NCBI GenBank assembly: GCA_963969595.1
Contig: OZ018410.1
Location: 36,313,413 to 36,377,412, forward strand
Origin: Neckera pumila
Lineage: Eukaryota > Streptophyta > Bryopsida > Hypnales > Neckeraceae
Length of the DNA: 64,000 nt
Direction of reading: 5' to 3'
Shown here: piece by piece, positions 49,291 to 59,865 of the stretch
Position numbering within the stretch: the stretch's first letter is position 1
Layout: every line of letters starts with the position of its first letter
Made by a program: the position numbers and the translations under genes
Notes under the pieces: generated by a model
Databases searched by the model: none
Seen by the model: the letters and a program-made list of their open reading frames with translations, nothing else
Told to the model about the DNA's origin: nothing

Positions 49291-49538
49291 CTAGATATGA
49301 AGGATACAACGCTAGGGTTCTCGCATTTTGGAGGAACAAAAAAGACCCCCTAATATTGGTTAATAATGTCATGTGCCTTGCAGAGATCTTTGTGAAGTTT
49401 AATCAAACTTCTTACTTTCTTTGTATTAAAGTAATAAAATCCAATTCATTGGACTTTTTGCATTATGTAAGCCTTGGTGCATCAAGCCTCTTTGGATACA
49501 AGAACCCGATAAGGCACTCAACGCACTCAATGTCCCTA

Positions 49539-49742
49539 CACTGCAAGAGAAAGGGATGTTTTAAATATAGTCTTAGTAGTATAATCTTATAAGTAATGAC
49601 CTTTTAAGGAGATTTTTAGTAAATTTTTATTAGAAATACATATGTTTTCAATAAAAATTTGCCAAAAATCTCCTTAAAAGATCATTACTTATAAAACTAT
49701 ACTACTAGGACTATACTTAAAACATCCCTTTCTCTTGTAGTG
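49539..49742. mobile_element. CACTA-type fold-back MITE (204 bp, CTA target duplication)
   Basis: Two arms of about 93 bp start CACTGCAAGAGAAAGGGATG and, inverse, CACTACAAGAGAAAGGGATG. They stay near-identical through 'aaggagattttt' and are separated by about 20 bp. CACTACAAGA is the classic CACTA/EnSpm terminus. The flanks are CTA at 49536-49538 and CTA at 49743-49745, the 3-bp duplication expected for this superfamily. Confidence 0.88.
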
Positions 49743-49849
49743 CTATAGTACTATACATAATTGTTATGGTCAACAGTTTTTTTTTTTTCTATGAATGCCA
49801 CAAATATTTTCCAAATATATATGTTTTTTTGAGTTGTGGAAAATATCTA

Positions 49850-51209
49850 TATTTAGCATCATTTATGGGGGAAAATGCCGACCTTGGTCACCAAGGAAGG
49901 TAAGTGTACACCCATCATCCACACTATATCCAACCCCACATTAATAGAGCGAGAGCAACGAACAGAACCGTTCATCGAACTGTTTTCCTTCTTCATTCGT
50001 CCTCGAAAGAGCGCGAGCGAGCTTGAGACGGGGTTCCCCAGCCAGCCAGAACAAGAAGCCAACCCCGCGAGGTTCCTATTTTTCTTTAAGAACAACTCTA
50101 AGGAAGGGCAACAACCAAGACGCCGATGAACTGAATGCCGCGCATGCTTGTTCTTCCGCCGCAGGCAGACATCGTACAATTCGAAAGCCATAGTCACTCC
50201 TGTTTTTAAAAAAAGCCGCGCGAAATTTTGCCTTCACCCAATTCGAAAATCCGCGTCGGGGGAGCCGCCGCGACTGCTCGCCCTCGCTCTCACACTCCTC
50301 TCAGTCCTCTGCCACCACGATCGCTTCTTCATCGCCTCTCCTCGCTCGTTCTCTTTGCCTCCCACCCGATTCTTCCAGCATTTGGCCCGCTCTTCTGAAT
50401 TGGGTTTGGTGATTGTTGCCGTTTCCGTGTCAGGGTTTTCTCTGTCGGCGCATCCCCATGGTGCCTCAAAGAAGCTGTTGCTGCAAGAACAATCCTCTTC
50501 CTTGCGCTTCTATGTCGTCACTTCTCACCCACTCTGGTCCTCACCCGATTCTTCCAGCATTTTGCTGGCTTCCCTGAATTGGGTTTCAAGATTGTTGGTG
50601 TTTCCGTCAGGGTTTTTTCAGTGGGCGCATCTCCATGGTGGCTCAAAGAAGCTGTTGCAAGAATCGTCCTCTTTGCGCTTCTATATTGTCTCTCTTCACT
50701 CACGTGGCGATCCTTCCCACGTTTGGCTTGCTCCCCTGTTGCAAGAATTTCGAACCGCAGGTTAGCTTTCGGATTTCGTACGCTGTGTCGTTTTTGCGTT
50801 CGATTGATTGCGATAGATCGTGTGCGGGTGGGAGTATGATAGGTTTGTAGTTCAGTGTAGTAATTGATCGTCATTGGATTGGAAGCTTTGTTGGCGGTAT
50901 AGTTTCTTTTGCCCTTCCTGCACTAGATTTTCTTGCGGTTTTCGTGCAATGTTGAATGTTTTTTGTGAATTATTTTCCGCGTTTTAGTGCTGGTGTTTTA
51001 TCGTTGTCTTGACGTGTGTTTGGAGATCGTGTGTGTTCAAAGGTTGTCTGTATCTTGCATTTGGGAGAAAGTCTGGCGGTTCGGCTATTTGCAGTTTTCT
51101 TGTGTTTCTTTTGGTTAGAGTGTTTTGGTTCTAAACCGGTGTGTATTTGAAAGGTGTAGAGAGAGACTACGATGTGGGGCGATCGATGAAGTGGTGACCG
51201 TGTGCGAGG
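49850..51209 (+). other. Promoter and 5' leader of the SWI/SNF ATPase gene
   Basis: Composition becomes gene-like from about 49870. The sequence leads into the coding start at 51210 without another recognisable gene. Frames of up to 205 codons (50148-50765) are dominated by repeats and do not resemble proteins. The leader may contain an untranslated intron. Confidence 0.45.
50363..50710. repeat. Tandem duplication in the leader, about 179-bp unit
   Basis: Unit 1 (50363-50541) and unit 2 (from 50542) both begin 'cacccgattcttccagcat', then share 'ctgaattgggttt', 'agggtttt', 'gcgcat' with 'ccatggtg', 'ctcaaagaagctgttgc' and 'gcgcttctat'. Unit 2 is slightly shorter. Confidence 0.8.
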
Positions 51210-54200
51210 ATGGGGGATCGTGAGGTTGAAGAGATGGAGACAGGACTTGAGAATGGAAATGCTGAGAGTTTCCACTCTGATATGGACATTGATGATCAAG
51301 CTGTTCCTAGCCTGACGGCCACTCAGGTGCAGGACATGAAGGTTTTGCTGAGCACTCTGTCCATGCTTTCCCACAGCGTGCAAGTCCCGCACCGACTCTT
51401 TGAAAAAGTGACCGCGATTGCCCAACGAAGTGAATCTTCTGAGGTTAGTTCGTTTCTGCGACCTAGCACTAGCTTGCGTTTTGTTACCTCCAGCTCCAGG
51501 GTTAAGTTCCTTTTCCATAATGAACGACTGAAACAGCGATGTTGTGGAAGACTTGTATGTTGGAATGATCGTTCAGAACAAGTGGTCCTTTCAGTGTTCA
51601 CGAAGACTTGTTGCAAGCATGGAAGTCTTCCATAACAGCGATATGTGTGATGCCAAGAGCATGCTGTGTTTTTTGTTCATCTGTTACGAACAGTCCTACT
51701 GTGTAGACTGGTGTGCTCTGTTTTTCAACATCCTCTGTTGTTGTGCTTGAGACAATGGTTAGCTACCCTTATTGTTGCGAAATATTTCCTTTTCAATTTC
51801 ATAGAAATGGTACGAAAGACTTTGGAGCTTCTAGATTATATTTTCAGACACTTGCCGTAATGCAACAAGCTGGGCAGACTGTGAGGGCTTGGAGATTCGT
51901 GTTTTCGGATAACATGCTTGCGTTATCTTCGTCGAAGATGGTGTCATGTGTGGTCTGCGCCTCTTCGGTTTCCGGTGGTTGAGCTGGAATATGCATTATG
52001 TAGTTAATAGGGTAATTTATAAGACAGTTTTTTTGAGTAAAATTGGACTGTTTCAAGAACTTAAGATAGCATTGTAATGAGAACCTTCTGTACTCCCTGT
52101 GTGTCTGAATAATACCAATCTTTCCTTTGTGTTTTACAGAGGAAACACTGGTGTTATTCAGAAACAGAGGGAGTATGATTCATTGGGAGGTCTCCCCATG
52201 GTTACAATGATCGTTCAGAGCTCTCCTCATGATGTATAAGGGAGGCTTCCATATGAATCGTGCGTTTGTGACCTTAGGGAGTGACACATGGAGACTTCTC
52301 CATGATCATGGGGAAAATTCTCTTAACTATCTTGTCTAAAAGTTCCTGACATATTCTAATTTGATTCCTGGTTTGAGAGGCAATTATCTGGGTTAAATTG
52401 GGCCGAGGGTGATTGATTGATTGATTGATTGAATTTTTGAAGTGTAGGGCTGTGAATTGATTTATGCGACGATCCTTGGAAACTCGTACATTGATCCCAC
52501 TTAATTCAAGCTTTTCAGCTTCAGATACCTTCTGACCTGTTTTCTTAGAATGAGACGTTATTGTAACCTTTTTTCGTGCTTGTTCAGAATAATGCTTTCG
52601 TTGCACACAACAACGGAGTCAAACTGGAAGTTGTTCCTTCTCATCTGCACCAATCTGAAACTCTACAGTCCGAATTGCCGCAGACAGTACTGGAGAATGG
52701 TAATACTCGGAAAGCACATGGTAGTGAATTTAGTGGTGAGCCGCCCGTTGAGGATGCTGAGGGTTGCAAAGTAGAGCGACTACTCGGCAATGAGAGTACC
52801 ATCAGTCAATCTGAGACTCCAGAGAATTCTAATGTTCTCAACAAAGAACTGCAATCATCAGACTCAAAAGAAAACACCGGGCAGGATAGATGTGATGTTT
52901 CTCCAGAGAGACCTGAAAGATCAGACCCAGCCACAGAAGAAGAGGACGCATATGTTCCAGGTCTCTTGCTTGCAGAGCTTAACGAGGCCATGTTGAAGCA
53001 AAGATTCATGACATCTGCAGAGCTACGGAAGGAGGAGAGGTCTCGCATGGAGAGTAAACTCTCCTCTCGAATACGAGAGATGAAAGACTTGCCGGCGTTT
53101 TCAGAGGAGAAAGTGCGACAAATGAATCTCATCGAGCAGTACTCGTTGGACCTCCTGAGCTTGCAAAAGAAGGTGAGGGCGGAAGTGTTGCAAGAGCTGC
53201 GGCTGAAAGAGCTCTGCGTTGCACCGGATTCACGCGTCTACGACTGGGGGCTCATGCGAATCAGACGAAGTGGGACATCCTATTTGGGCTACGGTGATCC
53301 TGGTAAGTATGAGTGAGATTTTCTTGGGTGTCTTCTCCACCTATTTAGAGGTATAAACAGGGGTTTCAGGAAAATTAGGTTGTTCCAGGAAAGCATCATG
53401 AAGAGAATCTTCCTGGTGATGCATATGGAAGTCTTCGTATGTCACACTGATCGTTTGGAGACCTCCCTATGATGTCCTCCCTATGAATTCTGGTGATGAT
53501 TCGCTTTTGATGTTGTCTAAAAGCTACTGGAACAGTCTAATTTCACTACATAACCTGTTTTTATCACTCCAATGAAAGAAGATACACAATCACGTACTTT
53601 CGTTTATGCTGTTGCGCATCCCGTGTGTCCAGTTCTTCTTTGACAATCTTGAGAGTACAGTTTGCATCGTGTCTTCCCCTTCTGCATTTGGAATAGCTGG
53701 ATCAGACGCATGGGAGGATAAATCTTTATTATCCTGGAAAGCTTTGTTCTCACTTGTTCAATGTGTTGCATCAGGACTTGCTGTGGCTCCCGAAGCCGAT
53801 GAACGTCAGAGAAGAAAACGAGAAGCAGAGAGGCAGAGGAGGCTGGAGGAAGAGGAGAGGACGAGGGAGAGCACACGCAAGCGGAAGTTTTTCAACGACT
53901 TGCTCAACATGAGTCGAGAATGTCAACTCCAATCGCAAGCGGCCCTCAAACGGAGGAAGCAACGGAACGACGGAGTGCAGGCGTGGCATGGGAAGCAAAG
54001 GCAGAGAGCCACGAGAGCTGAGAAGCTTCGCTTCCAGGCGCTCAAATCGGATGACCAGGAGGCGTACATGCGGATGGTGGAAGAGAGCAAAAACGAGCGG
54101 CTGACGACGCTCTTGTCACGAACAGATGACCTCCTCCAACGGTTGGGGGCGATGGTACAGAAGCAGAAGGATGCCGAGCCTGAGGACGCCTTCATCCTGA

Positions 54201-57199
54201 AGAAAGACAAGAGACACCCAAAAGATGCGTCAGCAAGAGACAGTGACAGCGTGGATGCTGAGGTGGGAACCAAGAAGAGGGACCTGCTGGAGGGGCAGCG
54301 GCAATACAACTCGGCTGTGCATTCCATTGAGGAAAAAGTGACGGTGCAACCGAGGATGCTCCAAGGTGGACAGCTGCGAGAGTACCAGATTGAGGGGCTC
54401 CAGTGGATGCTCTCTTTGTATAACAACAACCTGAATGGGATACTGGCAGATGAAATGGGGCTGGGAAAGACGATCCAAACGATTGCGCTGCTGGCCTATT
54501 TGCTTGAGAATAAGGGCGTTGTGGGACCTCATATTATCATTGCTCCCAAGGCTGTGTTGCCGAACTGGGCTCATGAGCTGGCGCTCTGGGCGCCGGGTAT
54601 TGCAACGGTTCTGTACGATGGGCGTGCTGAGGAGCGCAGACTGTTACGTGAAGAGTACGGTGGGGAGGGCAAGTTTGTCGTGCTGGTCACCCACTACGAC
54701 CTCATCATGCGAGACAAAGCCTTCTTGAAGAAAATCAAGTGGAACTATATGATTGTTGACGAAGGTAAACAATCTTACCATGTAGTCTTCATGACAGTGC
54801 GCTAATCAAAATTTAATTTTCTTCATGACAAGTGGAGTTCTTTCTTGTTCGTGGATGTTTCTGTACTAGGTAATGGAAATCAAGGACATGGTTATCAAGC
54901 ATAACTTGCAAGTTACTATCTAGTGAGCCTCCGGGTGGCAAGATAGGTCGTACTTGCCGTTCCCAGACATAATGTCCATGCTAACGGCATTTTAAACTTA
55001 CTACCAAGATTTTATCTTTCCAAAGTTAGTTTTTGGTACTAATTTCCAGAACTTAACGCGGAGATCTTGTTATGTTTGTCCTATTCTAAAATTTGCAGCC
55101 GTTGATTTTAAATTAACAGTCGAAGTTACAGGCTTCAAAATTCAAAATTTTAATCTGACCCTGAGGGTTAGGTTTGTTCACTTGAATCTCGTTGGTTGCA
55201 TATCCTTCGAAATCAGATTGTTTAGTGAGTTGGAAGTACAATTCAGAAGGGTTATCATCATGGGTCTCTATCCTCCTCCTCTCAATCTGTAGCCCATCAG
55301 GTTCAAAATCCTGCACTGGTTACTGACGAGGTTCATATGGCAGGTCACCGCCTCAAGAACCACGACTGCATGTTGTCCCGGACTCTCACTTCCGGGTACC
55401 ACATCCGGCGCAGACTGCTCTTGACTGGAACGCCCATCCAGAACAGTTTACAAGAGCTTTGGTCCCTGCTCAATTTCCTGCTCCCCGCCATCTTCAATTC
55501 CAGCGAGAATTTCGAGGACTGGTTCAACGCTCCCTTCACAGACCGGTCCGACGTCTCGCTCACCGAGGAAGAGCAGTTGCTCGTCATCCGGCGGCTGCAC
55601 CAAGTCATTCGCCCATTCTTGCTCCGCCGCAAGAAGGCCGAGGTTGAGAAGTTCCTACCAGGGAAAACCCAAGTTATTCTCAAGTGTGACATGTCCGCAT
55701 GGCAACGACTGTATTACAAACAGATCATGGAGTCTGGGCGAGTCGGCTTGGATATTGGGACAGGCAAGTCCCGAGGCCTATTGAACACCGCCATGCAATT
55801 GCGTAAATGCTGCAACCATCCTTACCTTTTCCTGGAGGGCCGAGACTACGACCCTGCAGATCGTGATGAGCTCATTCGTTCCTCCGGGAAGTTTGAGCTC
55901 TTAGACAGGTTGTTGCCCAAGTTGGCCAAAACAGGCCATCGTGTGTTGCTGTTTTCACAGATGACACGGTTGATGGACATTCTGGAGGATTACTTGGAGT
56001 GGCACGGGTTCAAGTTCCTGAGATTAGACGGTACCACGAAGACCGAAGAGCGAGGGACGCTTTTGTCCAGGTTCAATGCTCCGGATTCGCCGTACTTCAT
56101 GTTCTTGCTGTCCACCCGAGCTGGTGGACTGGGTCTGAACCTTCAAACTGCAGATACCGTCATTCTCTTTGACAGTGACTGGAATCCTCAAATGGATCAG
56201 CAGGCCGAGGATCGTGCGCATCGAATCGGCCAGAAGAAGGAGGTGCGTGTGTTTGTGTTGGTGAGCGTGGGCTCCATTGAGGAGGAGATTCTGGAGCGTG
56301 CCAAGTCTAAGATGGGGATTGATGCGAAGGTGATACAAGCTGGTCTTTTTAATACAACTTCCACTGCTCAAGAGAGGAGGGAGATGCTGGAGGAGATTAT
56401 GAGGCGTGGCTCAGACGTCATCGGTACTGATGTTCCCAGTGAGCGTGAGATCAACCGCTTGTCAGCCCGTGGAGATGATGAGTTTGAAAAATTTGAGGTG
56501 ATGGACGAAGAGAGGCGGCAGAAGGAGGAGTATCGGTCACGGCTACTTGAAGAGCACGAGGTGCCAGAGTGGGTGTTTTTGAATGATCCCAAAGGTGAAG
56601 ACGAAGGGGAAAACACTCTCGAGAAGTCTGTGACAGGCAAGCGTGTCCGGAAGGAGGTTCTGTATACGGATGTGCTGAGTGACTCCCAGTGGATGAAGGC
56701 CATTGAGGATGGAGAGGATGTGGGAGCTGCGGTGAAGGTGCAGCTCACGAAGCGGGTCAAACGAAGGGAGCAGCAACAGGCTGCTCTTGAGCAAGAAGTT
56801 GCTGAGATGCTCGAAGATGATGAGGAAAACTCTAACATTGCAGATGATGATGATGATGGTATCAACACTGAGGAAGAAGCATCCATGACCAGAACGACTA
56901 CCAAAGCTGAGTTACGTTTTGATGATTCATCAGAAGTCAAGACTAGCGACACTCGCACTCGCATTGTTTTCAAGAGGAAACAGCAGAATGTGGAAGAAGC
57001 CACTCAAATCAAGGAGAGCAGTGAGCATCGGTTGCGGTTTGTCTATCGAGCTGACAAAGCTGCAGCCAATTGGAAGGGGCTGCAACGCAAGCGGTCTAGA
57101 CACGGAGCTGCTGTTCCTGAAGAAGAATCCCCACCTAGTACTCAACCCAAAGAGAATAACACTGAGGAGGACACCGAGGAGGACGATGAGAGCATGTAG
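51210..57199 (+). CDS. CHR12: SWI/SNF-type chromatin-remodelling ATPase, CHR12/CHR23 (MINU) subfamily, four coding exons
   Basis: A nuclear Snf2-family DNA translocase that slides or evicts nucleosomes in plant SWI/SNF complexes. Exons are 51210-51443, 52588-53302, 53775-54764 and 55344-57199, GT-AG introns in phases 0, 1 and 1; spliced 3795 nt, 1264 aa (Arabidopsis CHR12 about 1100). The N-terminal 315 residues are acidic and variable. A charged segment and HSA domain (about 325-420) include [20 protein letters not shown]. The helicase has Walker A DEMGLGKT (542-549), DEGH (645-648) assembled across intron 3, LLTGTPIQN, and AHRIGQ with Arg940. A SnAC domain (about 980-1060) follows. The C terminus is acidic with no bromodomain, which fits the MINU rather than the BRM class. 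The last coding exon is unusually long, with no intron. Intron 1 carries a palindromic Stowaway MITE. Confidence 0.93.
52093..52175. mobile_element. Palindromic Stowaway MITE F3 in intron 1 of the ATPase gene (83 bp)
   Basis: TA-CTCCCTGTGTGTCTGAATAA on the left and the inverse of TA-CTCCCTCTGTTTCTGAATAA on the right. The arms continue almost to a 5-nt centre, so the element is one hairpin of about 37 bp. Lies inside the transcribed intron 51444-52587. Confidence 0.85.
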
Positions 57200-58029
57200 A
57201 CAGTAGTTACCAGAAAATCACTTTTTATCAGAAATCCACTTATTGGACGTAACCCTCTTCTCCAGACAAAATCAGGGCCGTCAGATCTTGGAGGCCTACA
57301 GGGGTTATGAATCTCGGCCCTCTTCCTTTTTTCCAACGACAGGAGAGGGTTATGTGGTTTTGTACATTAGCGTGCTATTGCACAAGAGCTGCAACCTGAC
57401 ATCTCAATTGTTAGTTACCTGAACTGGGTAGACGTTCCTCACACTTGCAACGAACGAGGAGGCAACGTTGTATTGCTGGTCGAGCAGGTACCTGATTTCC
57501 AGTTCTCATCTTGCATTCTTTATCCCCATTTGCATGTTATGTCTCGACAGGACATTTCAATTTTGTTTTGGCAGATGCTTACTAGAGTGGTAGTGGAGCA
57601 AAGGGGCTGTGCAGGAGTGGATCACACTTGCACACATGTAAAGGGGAGCTTTTTATCACATCAGAGTTCATTCAAACTTTCTCTTTGTATCTGCCGATTT
57701 TGGGTGGGTGGCTACTTGCGTAGAATTCAGATGATTATTGTTAGGGTTGCCACAAAAGCAGGCTGTGTGTATTATTTGCATAGAGCATCCTGACGTAGTG
57801 CCTGCTCAACATCTTTGGTGAATGAGGTTTATTTTGTGCCTAGATGATGATGATGGCAGATACGCTAAAAATGTTTAAAGAAGCAGATATGGGATTAGAA
57901 AACTCATTAAAATTCTGTGAGCGATTGATTGTGTAGGAAACTTGAATTATTTAATGCTGTTGTCATTATTTTCATATGAAAATAAAAAGCAGTTCGTGAT
58001 TGGCATTTCTGATTTTAGGTTCAAGTGCC
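57200..58029. other. 3' flank of the ATPase gene
   Basis: Gene-like composition to about 57830 fits a 3' untranslated region. A frame of 106 codons at 57473 has no protein resemblance. Confidence 0.45.
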
Positions 58030-58213
58030 TTACCTTGAAAAGAAAAACCGTAATCATTCATTTTCAAACTTGGATTTTTGATGCTAAAACTAGACTTCAA
58101 AAAGTATTTCTCAAGTTTATAAACTTTTAAAAATAGTAACTTGGTTAGGTTTTTATTTAACTTCAAAGGGTTGTTGACACTAAAATTTGGTGCCTCATGC
58201 ATTTAGGGATTAA
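58030..58213 (+). mobile_element. Truncated copy of TTAA-flanked element B
   Basis: Aligns with the right third of element B (about 45780-45970): 'ggatttttgatgctaaaa', 'tagacttcaa', 'aaaaatag.aactt', 'gttaggtttt', ending GCATTTAGGGATTAA against GCATTTAGGGGTTAA. The left part is absent. Confidence 0.65.
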
Positions 58214-58978
58214 GTTGATAGCAGGATCATCAAAGAGAATAATATTTGTCTAATCTACTATCAACTTATAATAATTTAAGTGTCTAATAAATATATGTGT
58301 GAGTGAGCTAATGAATAAGTCTGTTGGCCTATCGTATAACATTACTCAATAATGAGCTACAAGTGACTTTAATAGTCATTAAGCCCTAAGCAAAACCCTA
58401 AGTACTTTGACATCTATATTTGGATGAAAGTGCTCCAACATCCATATTTGGATGATGAATAGGGTACCACTTCAAGTCAATACCTTTTTCATTCATCGAA
58501 AGTAGTTTTTGAATCTTTAAGAGATAACCTTTTTTTATGACCTATTTGAAAAAATAAGGTAAATAGTATATTCAAATAAATAATAGAAGCAAAAACATCT
58601 CCAAAAATACAAAAAAGAACATTTACCAAATGACGATTCAATCAATTGCTTGCTTCTTGTTCTTTTTCCAACTTGGTGTAATGTTTCAAAACTAATAAAT
58701 ATTAAACTTTTTAACAAATGACCATATAGTTTTCTTTATGACCTTAGAAATTAATCTTTGTAATCTAAAAAACTTGTTTGTTAAATTTTTAGCCATTGAT
58801 AGATGGAATATGTTGCTTCTTTCTAATTTTTGGGAACAATTGGCCTAGCCAAATAATGTTATATAAGTCTATCTTGTAATGTGAGGAGTATATGCCTATC
58901 TTTGTTTCCTCAAACTCTATTTGATGTTTTTGGCAAGTGTCAGGGGATTCCAACTCGCTTTAGCATGCATTATTTGGA

Positions 58979-59329
58979 CTTTGTTTGTTTGTTTGTTTGT
59001 TTGTTTGTTTTGTTTTGTTTTGTTTGTAGCATGGACAACTTCCTGACCGTGCGTCCCCCGACCGCGGGCTTGGTACCATCGGAAAGCTCTCGCCGAGGAG
59101 GGGTGCATTGGCTTGGTTTCGTGGCGTTCAGAGCGGTGGTGCAAAAGTTATTGAATTTCAAAGTATTTATTGATTAAAAAATTAGAAAATTACTTTTATT
59201 TTGATTTTGGTGGCGTTCTTGGTACTGGGAGTGGAACCAGGAGTAGAACTGGGAGTAGAATCGGAAGTAGAACCAGGAGTGGAACCGGGAGTAGATGAAA
59301 ATTGGGCCAATGGCACAAGGTCACACTAG
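58979..59329 (+). mobile_element. Helitron-like element, third copy
   Basis: Same order as 14192-15168: TTTG tract, TTTTG variants, GC-rich core, then the GGAGTRGAA minisatellite, ending CACACTAG followed by T. The expected TCAATACCTT start is not adjacent; an exact TCAATACCTT occurs at 58477 but is preceded by G, so the true 5' end is uncertain. Confidence 0.65.
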
Positions 59330-59865
59330 TAGATATTACATTTGGGGCAGTGATAATTAATTATAAATGCAGATGACATGCCTTAGTAATGAATTTGTCT
59401 TTTGGTGTAAACTTCCATAAAACCAAGTCAATCATCGAGTTTATAAGAAGAATTTATAAATGATGCCACTAATCAATCATCTTCTTGGATGAAATTATAA
59501 AGAATGCCATAAAACAGTCATTTTGGCCCATTATAGTCCATGATACAATACTTACAGAAAAATCATAAAACTACATATCATGAAACAAATTGACATGAAA
59601 AATTAAATTTAAATATGACAAATTATGGAGTTGAAATATCAAAATAAGGAAGAAGGTGAATTGATTTTTGCTAGATGATTTTAGTTAGTGTTTGTTGGAT
59701 TCACAATGTACAAGAGTTTGATTAAAAAAAATCAAATGATAGTAAAATTTTAGAGCTATTGATTGTCTTCAAATTCATACTACTTATTTGAATATTGTTC
59801 AAAAAATACCTCGTAAGATGTGCTCAAACTTTTTTTTATTCAAAAAAATTATGTGTATGTATATA
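59330..59865. other. AT-rich intergenic DNA
   Basis: Nothing recognised. Confidence 0.5.

Noticed and set aside
49161..49592. 143-codon plus-strand frame
   Set aside because: Overlaps two inverted-repeat elements and ends inside the CACTA MITE arm; no protein resemblance.
50148..50765. 205-codon plus-strand frame before the SWI/SNF ATPase
   Set aside because: It runs through a tandem duplication and has no protein resemblance; it is more likely transcribed leader.
57473..57793. 106-codon frame after the ATPase stop codon
   Set aside because: It lies in the expected 3' untranslated region and has no motif or splice support.
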